64,000 nucleotides of DNA from Heterodera schachtii. Lineage: Eukaryota > Nematoda > Chromadorea > Rhabditida > Heteroderidae. The notes under the pieces were generated by a model. It searched no databases and had not been told where the DNA came from. It saw only the letters and a list, made by a program, of their open reading frames with translations. The position numbers and the translations under genes are program-made. Where the stretch lies: NCBI GenBank assembly GCA_023374025.1, contig SIJG01000020.1, positions 975,121-1,039,120 on the forward strand, read 5' to 3'. Shown one piece after another: positions 55,458 to 64,000 of this stretch. The first letter of the stretch is position 1. Every line of letters starts with the position of its first letter.

Positions 55458-58400
55458 TCATGACAAAACGCTTGGCGAAAGTACAGAGGCCGCCAAAAAA
55501 GTTTCAGTCAAAATTGCCGGAGAACCGACGGTTGGGGAAAGAATGGCACCGCCAAGGATTTGTGGCGATAAAATATCAGGACTGAGAACCTGAAAAGCAG
55601 CAGATTATTAAAACAAATAAAGAATTAATTTATATAAAAATGATAAATGAAGCTTTTTGTCGGGTTTTATTATTAAATTTCCAAAATGATGACTTTTTAG
55701 GACAAAATCTAAAAATGTTTTCCCCGGCGGCGATTTACACAACAGTCGGACATACTCTCTTTTTAAAAATAAATCTTTTAAGCTTGATTTTGAAAAAAAA
55801 AAACAATTTCCATCAATTTATTTTTTGGGCCATTTTATTGAAATTTCCCCAAAAAATATTTTTCGGTTTACCGTCGGACTGAGAATCAGCGGACTCATCG
55901 CAAAAGGGTTAAGAATATTGGGCGAAAGAACGTAAGGCGTAAGCTAAAATAATTAACAAAAACATTAAATAATAATGACACTTAATTGCTTTACAATGAC
56001 TGGTGCCATTGCCATTGGTGACAAAATGTACGGACTAAGCACATAGGGCGACAGAATTAACGGCATCGGTGCCGCGGGCGACAGAATGAACGGAGAAAGA
56101 ACGGCCGGGGCCAAAATAATCGGCGAAAAAATATTCGGGGAAAGGACCAGCGGACCGAGAACAGACGGACTGGAAAAGCAATTAATGAATCACTAATTAC
56201 AGAAAAAATATTTTCTTCGATGCACAGTTTGTTATCACAATCATAGCTTTAGCAAAAAATATTTAAAAGTTACGTTTTATAATAAATGAATGCCAATTTC
56301 ATTGGGATTGAGTTTTTTAATTTCTTCATTAAAAGAATATTTTAATTATCAATTAATAGTTCATTAATGAAATGTGTTAATTTCTCACGTCAATGTCGGC
56401 GAAAACATAAACGGTTGCAACATAATTGGGCTGAGCACACTGATGCCGCCGATGGGTTCCAATTGCCGTCGCTTTCGTCGCCGCTGGCCCGGCAAACGTT
56501 CGTTCTTTTCCATCCTCCGTCGGTCCAATTTATCAGCGATTTTCTTCATAAATTTAAACAATTTTTTGAGCACAACCACCAATTAATTCCTTAATAATTG
56601 CCATAATTGGCCTATTTACGTCAGGGATATTCCTCGAAATGCGCTCAATTCGCTTCCATAGCATTGCTTCACGCGTTTCTCTTGGCATTTGTGAAAATTC
56701 GTCGATAGAATGGCGAAATCCTTCGGGCAATTGAGCATCTTTAAGTGGTGAAAAATAAAATTCGAAAAGATTACATATAAAAATTGGATGGTTTAAATAA
56801 AAGTGATCACATTGATCTGTACAAAGTTGGTCGTATTGGAATTGTCTCAGAAATGTCCATCCATCCTTTTGCATTTCTTGGCGTTGTGCGTCATCAAAAG
56901 ACTGCTCCATTCTTGAAAAAGCGTCCACAATTCGATTGTTAGCATCAGTCAAATCATTTTCAATCTCTGAGAATTCAAAAATGTTAACATATTTAATTGC
57001 ATTTTTTAATTAGTTTTTTCTCCAATTTTCAAATGCTACCGAAAAAATTGAGTGCCTTGAGCAGTTCCATGGCCTTCTGCACGTGTCCAATACTGCCCGA
57101 CACGTCCAGCAAAGTGTGCAGCAGTGCGTCTCTGTCTTGGCTGGTCACGCCAAGCGCCCTGAGCAGCTGAGCAAATGCCATTTAATGAACAATTAAAAAC
57201 AATTTTAATTTTTGAATTAATTTATTTATTTAGCTATGTAAATTAACAAATATTTTTAACTATTAAATTTTTAAAGTAAATAATATTATTTAACTATTTA
57301 ATTAATTATTTATTATTATTTTGCTATTTAAATTAATTAAAATAATATTATTTTGCGATTAAATGCTAAATATCATTTTTCCATATTTAAATTAATCAAA
57401 TATTTTTAGTTGTTTAAATAATTAATATTATCTAGCTATTTATTAACAAGTATTTTTTAATTATTTCAATTAATTAATATTATTACGCTATATAAATTAA
57501 ATAATATTATTTTAATTATTTAATTTAGTTAAATTTAGCTACTTCGACTAATTTATATTTTTTAGTTATTTAAATTAATTAATATTATTTAACTTATTTA
57601 AATTAATTAATATTATTTAACTTATTTAAATTAATTAATATTATTTAACTTATTTAAATTAATTAATGTTTTTTGCTATTTATTATTCACTTGGGGTAGT
57701 GATGTTGCGGCTGCTTCAGCCTCTGCCCCCTTTTCCGCCTTTTTCTCATTGTCCTCCAAATCGTACAATGCCAAAATGGTCGGTGACAAATTCCCCCTGT
57801 TTTTTTCTTCCTCCGCTGCTTCTGGCAACAATGGCACAAATCGTGGGCTCATAATTTTGAAGTTCGAATTGGCGCCGCCCGTCGCGCTTCGCAATTTGTT
57901 CAATAATTGGATGCCCATTTTTAGAATTCCACTGCCACTTTTCTTAATTTTAAAATAATAATTATTATTTAAGCATCTTATTTAGTGTAAAAATTGCCGT
58001 ACTTTTTCTTTTGGCCCAAGTGAAGGTTCGTTACGCGCAAGCACCAAATCATACATTCGCATCTCATAAACACCTAATTAATTTCTGTTTTTTTTTAATT
58101 TACAATTTTACTCACGTGCCCCGGGCATTTTCCGCTTTTGGTCATTTGCCATTTTAATTTTCACTAATGCATCATAAAGTTGGGTCCATTTTGGTGAGTT
58201 GTCGCTTTTCTCATTGTCAGCAGAATTTCCATGTTTTCCAAAGAATTTGTCGATTAAATTTGTAACCTTTGAATTTTAAAATATGAAAATTTTAAAATTA
58301 ATTTTTTGAAATCACTTTGAATATCGCCGATCGATCGCCTCGACTCAACAATTTGTCCTGACTTTTGATCTGCTTTATCTTAAATATCAAAATTTTTACA

Positions 58401-59370
58401 TTACATTATTTTAGATTTAATAAATTTAACCTTTATTTTATGAATTCCCTGAGTTTTTTTCCATTCTTCGATCTGACGAATATTTTTTATTTTTTCTATT
58501 TTTTTTGCATTGCGTTCATTAATTCTTCTGCTTAACCCATTCATTGGTTCATCAAAATAATTTTTCAGCTTTAATTGTTCCAAATGAAGTGTATTAATCC
58601 TAAAAAACTTTTTTATTTAAAAATATTTACTTATTTTTTTTACTGCTTTTGTTTGGCATTTCGTTCGTTTGAAATTTCAATTTGTGCTTCTTCTTCTTTT
58701 TCCATGCTCTGCTGTTCCATTGTAAAAGCACCAATTTTTTTCGCCTTAAATTTTGAATAAATATTACTAGGCGCGGTTTTAACAAAGTTTAAAATTTAAC
58801 ACCAAATTAAATGCTATTAAATGTTTATTAATTCATTATAAAAAAGTTTTTGAAATCCATCCAAATCGGATTTTAATTATTACTAACCTTGATAAATTTG
58901 AAATACTAAAAAGTTTACCTTTTTCTCCTCCTTTTTCATTTTCTCTCTGTTCATTTCTCTCAAATAATTCTTTCGGAATTTGGTCAAACATTGCGATGAC
59001 ATCACCAAATCGCGCTTATCCTCAATATTATCCAAACATTTTTCCAATTGCTTTTGTTCATCTGAATTTAAAAAGCAGAAATTAAAATAATAAATTTATT
59101 TTAATATTTACCGTTTCGTAATTTTTTGTACAATTCGTTTCCCAATTTGCCAATTATCGCTTTTAGACCAGCTGAGTACCAATTGCCGTGCAAATTTTTC
59201 ACCATCACAAAATTTTTTTCATTTACACGCACTTTTTCGAATTTTTCCATCCCTTAAATTTAATTATAAAATTTTATATTAAAAAAATAAATAAAATTAT
59301 TACCCGTTAAACAAATAACAAATTGCATTGAAGAAAGAAAGGAATAAAGCAAAGCAAAATCAAATTTCAT
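55458..59370 (-). CDS. MLT-10-like moulting protein (DUF644 plus LSP-repeat tail)
   Basis: A multi-exon gene from ATG 59,370 to TGA 55,458. The signal peptide MKFDFALLYSFLSSMQFVIC is followed by a Lys/Glu-rich region (GKLGNELYKKLRN, KFRKNYLREMNREKMKKEEK, MNGLSRRINERNAKKIEKIK; about 59,250-58,320). The DUF644-type core lies at about 58,270-57,040: LIDKFFGKHGNSAD, KMGIQLLNKLRSATGG, IMSPRFVPLLPEA, GNLSPTILALYDLED and DALLHTLLDVSGSIGHVQKA. An exon at about 56,967-56,620 adds DANNRIVDAFSRMEQSFDDA. The tail (56,440-55,458) is a repeat of LSPxIL units such as LGPLVLSPNIFSPIILAPAV and ends VLSPSVLS. In C. elegans this family acts in shedding the old cuticle at moults. Exon borders in the tail are approximate. 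Confidence 0.8.
57190..57665. repeat. AT-only tandem repeat in an intron
   Basis: Almost pure A/T. From 57,555 to 57,665 a 31-bp unit with TTAATTAATATTATTTAACT is repeated about four times. It lies in an intron of the MLT-10-like gene. Confidence 0.75.
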
Positions 59371-61600
59371 TAAATTTGACCTTAATTCAAACAGTAAAAT
59401 TGGTAATTGTTCAAAAATTAAAAAAAAATATTTAAAAATTGGGATGCATTTTAATTATGAAATGATTAAGTGCAATTACTTAATTATTTTTTCAACTTGG
59501 GTGGGATGGGTGAACTTTTAAGCATGTATAATAAAAATAATCCCTGTGAAGTGCTAATTCCGGTAGGACGCTTTTGTTAGCCGTGCCATTCTGCGAAATG
59601 AAATCCAAAAAAATGGAATGGCGGCTACGAGTTCAGCAGAGATTAAATGCAAATGTTTTGGATTGTGGTGAGATTAAAAAAACAGGAGGAGCTTTTGGAA
59701 CGGGAAATATTTGCAATGGCATTCATTCAGGAATGAATTTACAAATTTAAAATAAAAAATAAATACAAATTGAATTAAAAGAAATGCCAATTTTAATAAA
59801 TTGAACGCGTTCTGTCCAGCCTTATGTAAGTAAAAGTCTGTCTGTTCTATTTTTGGTGGGTCAGCAGGTGATACGTTTTCTTAAACTTCCGCCCCCCTAA
59901 GCATGCTTTTCCTTTTGCTTTTGCTTTGCTCTTCCGCTCAAGTGCTTCTCCCCCCCCCCCCCCCCCCCCCTCTTCACGGGTCATCTTCCGCTTGTGATTA
60001 CCTTTTTTCAGACAGTTTTTGTTTAAAAAATGCTTTGAAATGAATTGTTTGTTTAGCCATGTTTTCCATTTTGGGTCAATTAATTATTATCTTTACGCAA
60101 ATGCATTAAATTAACCTTTTTAAATAGTGCCCCTTCAAATATTGTTGTAATTGGCGAATGTTTCTTCTGTCTGTCCGTCTGTCTGTTCAGGTTGAATTAG
60201 GGCGGAAAAGGTTGCGGAGCAAAAAACATAAACAAACATTTGGAGAAATTCAAGCGGATTTGAATTTTTTGAAGTTTTTTTTCCTGCTGAAGAAGGAATG
60301 TTTTTTTTCTTACTATTACTTCCGTTTATTTTTGTCATTCTTAAATAATTAGCTTAATATTATTTATAATTTAAAAATTAAAAAAAATTTATAAAATTTG
60401 AGTGATTTTCCTTTTTAAAAATGTACTCGTGAAAATGCACCAGCAGATTCTCAGGTTTTTAATCCGGGACCTAATTTTCCCAAATCTAAGTCCTTGTCTT
60501 GGCCCAGTTTTTTTTTTTTTTAAATTTTCGTCACTAATGCCAACATATGTTAGCGTAGTTATGATTTAAGAATTGATTGACTCACTCCGTAATTTGTTCT
60601 CATTTCTCTTTAATCATATTCCATTTTTCCTTATTTCATTTGCTCATTTTCTCTTGATCCTCAAAGCATTATATCATAATAAGGGACTGATTTATACCTA
60701 TTAAAATAAATAAATATTTAATTGAAAATTAATATCGAATTATTATTAGAACAAAAAAAAAATGGTAGACCTTGAACTGGACCTGGCTGGATTTTTTTTA
60801 GGGAATCCAGGTCCAGGTCAAATATAAAACAAATCCAGGTCCAGGTCCAGGTTAGGCATGAAAAAAATGGATTTCCTGGATAATATTTTAGACTTTGTTA
60901 TTTCGAGTGACCAAGTTTTATTTAAAATTATCAAAAAATGATTTATTAGATTTGCAATTAGATACTTTTAGATTTTTCTAAGTAATAATCGATTGCTTTT
61001 TTCAAACATTTATTTGCTTTTTAACATATTTCTAAAAAAATTATCCAAATCCAGGCCTGGACCAAGGCCATGATAAGCATAGATTTTTCATGGATCTGGA
61101 TTTTCCTGTGTTCTTATCCAGGAAATACAGGATCAACGTTCAACATGGAATCCAGGCCCAGGTCCAGGCTTTTTTAAAATGTCGAGCTAAAATGGCATAT
61201 TTTTCATTTAATTTTTTATTTTTATTGTCTATCGTTGACAAAAACATGGTAATTCTTAGAAATGATTTAAAAATTAAAATTAAAATTATTTTGATCAGCT
61301 CAATCATATTAAACAAGCATTCAACTTTGAATTCATTTGGCTTTTTCCTTGCAAAAAATGTCGCCTTCTTCGATCAGCAACAGACAGACAAATCGTACAA
61401 AATATTATGTCTCCCCCCCCCCCCCCCCCCCGCCACTCATTCATTGGCCGTCGTTTGTTGCGCTGCTCCATCTCCGCCATTCATTTGGCCCTTTTTATTG
61501 CCTTTTTTTGTAATTCCCAATAATTGGCCATTCATCGGCCCCATTTTTTGGCCTTTGCTTTTGTTGTTTGCTGCTGTTCGTTGGCTCACTTCCCTTTGAT
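59371..61600. other. gene-free interval with homopolymers
   Basis: A C-run of about 21 at 59,950-59,970 and another of about 18 at 61,413-61,430. Low-complexity and AT-rich otherwise. No gene. Contains the CCAGGTCCAGG element listed separately. Confidence 0.5.
60765..61195. repeat. CCAGGTCCAGG element, related to the GS-gene MITE
   Basis: Both ends are rich in AATCCAGGTCCAGGTCCAGG-type words (60,775-60,860 and 61,085-61,175). It closes with GTCGAGCTAAAAT, like the TIR of the element at 18,647-19,043. The centre is AT-rich. The left terminus is not clear. Confidence 0.55.
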
Positions 61601-61608
61601 TTGGCCAC

Positions 61609-61615
61609 TATAAAA
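61609..61615 (+). promoter_or_regulatory. TATA box of the carboxypeptidase gene
   Basis: CCACTATAAAAGGTGTG lies 140 bp before the ATG. This is a good TATA match in a GC-richer context. Confidence 0.55.
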
Positions 61616-61754
61616 GGTGTGTTTTGTCTGCCAATTGTCGCATTCATTCCTTCGTCCTTTGATCAACGACCATTTGGCAATCCGATTGACTGACTGACCG
61701 ACAGTCCCTCCTTTTTCCCACTGATCATCCGTCCGTCTATCTGTCACTGATCGA

Positions 61755-64000
61755 ATGTTTCTCCAATCTCTTTCTCTCTCCGTCCTTTGGCTTTTGGCAC
61801 TGTCCAATTTCGCTACCGCTTCGGGTGCCGTTCAACACTACGATGGGTTCGCTCCTCGCTTTATCTTTGATTAATCATTTTTTCTTTCATAATCCCCCCC
61901 TTCCCCCGCTTTTCTCAGTTTCCAATTGCTTCGTGTCATCCCACAAACATTGGAACAGCTCGCCGCCCTTCGCAACTTCAGCGAACATGTCGGCCTTCAG
62001 CCCAATTCGGGTGCCGAAGTTTGGAACTTTCGCCCTTTCGTTGGCCAACCGTCCGAATTTTTTGCCGCGCCGGACAATGTCAAAAGAGTCACCGACTTTT
62101 TTGACGACAACAGAATCCCGAACGGGGTTCTGGTCGAAAATTTTGGAATGTAATGGGAAATCGAGAAATAGTTTAGTTTCTCGTCTTTTTAGACAGCTCA
62201 GAGAGGCACAGAGAAAATTTATTTTTCACGACCCGGCGGAGAGAATTCGAAGTCCGTCCGACTTCGATTTGAATCGTTTCCACCCCTTCGAATCGGTCTT
62301 TCTTTTTATCTGAATTTAAATTGGACCCCATTAATTGCTGCTCCATTCAGATTGAGAGCTACCTCCGTCTGTTGGCCCAGTCCCACCCCAATTTCATCAA
62401 ATTCGACTCCATCGGCAAAACCTCCGAGGGTCGTGAAATTCCCTTCCTGACGGTAGGTTATTTCATCGAATATTTGTTTTGACTGTACTCGTTTGTGATC
62501 TCGAGATTCTCGACTCTCGGATTTTCGCCATTCTCGGTCTAATTTCTTGGTCTCTGTTTTGGGTTTCTCTGGGTATTTCTTGGTCTCGGGGTCTTTTTGG
62601 TCTTGTTTATCAAGTCAGTCTCGATTCTTTATTTTCTCGCTTCTTCTTGTCTACGCTTTGATGTATTCATTTCTGACTCCCTTCACCCCGCTGTTACCCA
62701 TGCCCATTTTTATGCCTTCCTCAAAAATGCCTTTCAGCTCGGCTACCCCTCGAAAACCTCCAAAAAGCCCGCTCTGTTCCTCGATGCTGGCATCCACGCC
62801 CGCGAATGGATCGCTCCCGCGATCGCCCTTCACTTTATAAACGCGGTTCGTTGTTCGTTTGTGTATTGCCTTTGCTGATTCGTTGTCCGCTTCTTCAGCT
62901 GATCAATGAGCCCAAATTCCATTCTCTGCTCTCCGACATCGATGTGCACGTCCTTCCGTCGCTTAACCCGGACGGATACACTCACACGTGGACCAAAGAC
63001 AGTTGAGAGATTTAAATAAAATATTTGATTAAGTTCAGAGAATAAATAAATTATAAAAAATATTTCATTAAACGTTTGAGGACTTTGGCGTCGGACGCGT
63101 TCGGGGCCAATAAAATCGAACTCAAAAGTTTGCGGGTCAGACGACTCGGATGAGGAGGAGTTCTGTTACGGCGTGGACCCGAACCGAAATTTTCCCTTCC
63201 ATTGGGTGGGGAAAAGCTTTCGCCATTTGGCAAAGCACTTTAAACTGCGAATTCACAGGGCCAAGCAGGCGTTAGCAAATGCCCGTGCAGGTCAACAAAA
63301 TGCTTGTGCCAAAAAACAAAAAAGAAAATCTTTTGTTTAGCCAAGTGTACAACGGAGAGCGGCCTCTGTCTGAGCCGGAATGTGCCAATTTGGCCAAATT
63401 TATCAGTGCCAACACGGGCACCATCAAAGCGTATTTGACTCTGCACGCGTACAGCAATTTGATCATCCATCCGTACGGATTCGAAAGACATTTCTACCCG
63501 GAAAATGTGGCGGAAATTGTCAGTGTGGGACAAATTAATAAAGCGAAAGTGAACAAATTTAAGCTGCGGGTGGCAAATTCAATGGCAAAAGCCATCGTTC
63601 AAGCGGGCGGAGAGAAATTCCGTGTCGGAAGTGCGCCGGACATTCTCTGTTAGTGCCATTTGTAATTACTATAACTAATCTACTAATTAATTGTCTATTC
63701 CGTAGATTCGGTGTCGGGGAGCAGCGACGATTTTGCACGGAGTGCGGGCATTAAGTGAGTGAAGCATTTGACTGATTAGCAATGCTAATGATTGTGGTAC
63801 TGATCAGGTACACGTACACAATGGAACTGACCTCGGGATGGTACGGCGACCGATACGTGGGCTTTGTGTACCCGGAAGAAGGGATTAGCAAAGAAGCGGA
63901 ACAGGTGGACAAAGGAGGGCAATTAGGAAAGTAATTAGCGAAGGAATCGATCGCCTCCCGCTTAAGGTATTGCCGGCATTGTTGATATTGGCAGAGCAAG
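61755..64000 (+). CDS. secreted zinc carboxypeptidase (peptidase M14A), 3' end outside window
   Basis: Exons: 61,755-61,846; 61,919-62,149; 62,193-62,295; 62,351-62,452; 62,738-62,845; 62,900-63,001; 63,081-63,205; 63,259-63,290; 63,341-63,648; 63,706-63,754; about 63,809-63,903; then one starting near 63,967 and running off the edge. All GT-AG. Signal peptide [21 protein letters not shown] propeptide with [17 protein letters not shown] precedes the catalytic domain: [30 protein letters not shown], the zinc ligands His and Glu in [50 protein letters not shown], the third zinc His in [16 protein letters not shown] and the catalytic Glu in [13 protein letters not shown]. It removes C-terminal residues from peptides; secretion suggests digestion or host-protein processing. 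Fully intact as far as visible. Confidence 0.9.

Larger units (their letters stand above)
52433..55545 (-). repeat. inverted duplication B, right arm
   Basis: Reverse counterpart of 48,322-51,617. It runs without a break into the complete MLT-10-like gene on the right, so this arm looks like the parental arrangement. Confidence 0.9.

Noticed and set aside
63002..63258. Apparent frameshifts in the carboxypeptidase near the DRLWRRTR and FHWGQAG segments
   Set aside because: Moving the donor one base (A-GTTGAG) and adding a short intron at 63,206-63,258 restores the frame with GT-AG sites, so the gene is intact there.

Overview
The window is nuclear DNA of a plant-parasitic nematode, most likely a cyst nematode (Heteroderinae; Heterodera or Globodera). 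The evidence is AT-rich intergenic DNA, many short introns with TTTNAG-type acceptors, two GH5 endo-1,4-beta-glucanase (cellulase) genes, a secreted glutathione-synthetase-like gene of the kind reported as effectors in this group, nematode-only chemoreceptor families (Srt and Srsx) and an MLT-10-type moulting protein. No species can be fixed from the sequence alone.

Layout. 0-5.3 kb: a repeat cluster, an isolated spliced-leader-like sequence, and an Srt-class GPCR gene (minus) with a frameshift in its last exon and a TIR element in an intron. 5.3-8.4 kb: no gene. 8.4-10.8 kb: a secreted protein with a possible LRAT/NlpC-like domain (minus). 13.6-16.0 kb: a small two-TM protein, a small secreted protein and a truncated paralogue of the first, sharing a 102-bp identical block. 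16.6-16.8 kb: a relic of a cellulase/CBM2 gene. 18.5-21.5 kb: secreted glutathione-synthetase-like gene with one broken splice acceptor. 22.0-23.7 kb: Srsx-like GPCR. 26.1-27.2 kb: secreted GH25-like protein. 29.3-31.0 and 39.5-41.6 kb: inverted duplicate carrying two paralogous secreted proteins with identical architecture but unrelated centres. Between them lie minisatellites, a foldback element, a divergent 14-3-3 gene, and a TIR element filled with a 23-bp minisatellite. 42.3-46.1 kb: a secreted acidic repeat protein and a coiled-coil protein with SUMO-interaction-like motifs. 46.7-55.5 kb: a second large inverted duplication with two nearly identical intron-containing GH5 cellulases around a short spacer, plus one full and several broken copies of an unrecognised secreted gene. 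55.5-59.4 kb: MLT-10/DUF644-like gene. 61.7-64.0 kb: secreted zinc carboxypeptidase (M14), running off the right edge.

Taken together, ten or so genes encode proteins with N-terminal signal peptides, and several are linked by their families to plant parasitism, so the region reads as an effector-rich, repeat-rich island with recent inverted duplications. Genes were modelled by eye from splice signals and protein similarity from memory; exon ends not explicitly argued are approximate. No tRNA, rRNA or CRISPR array was seen.
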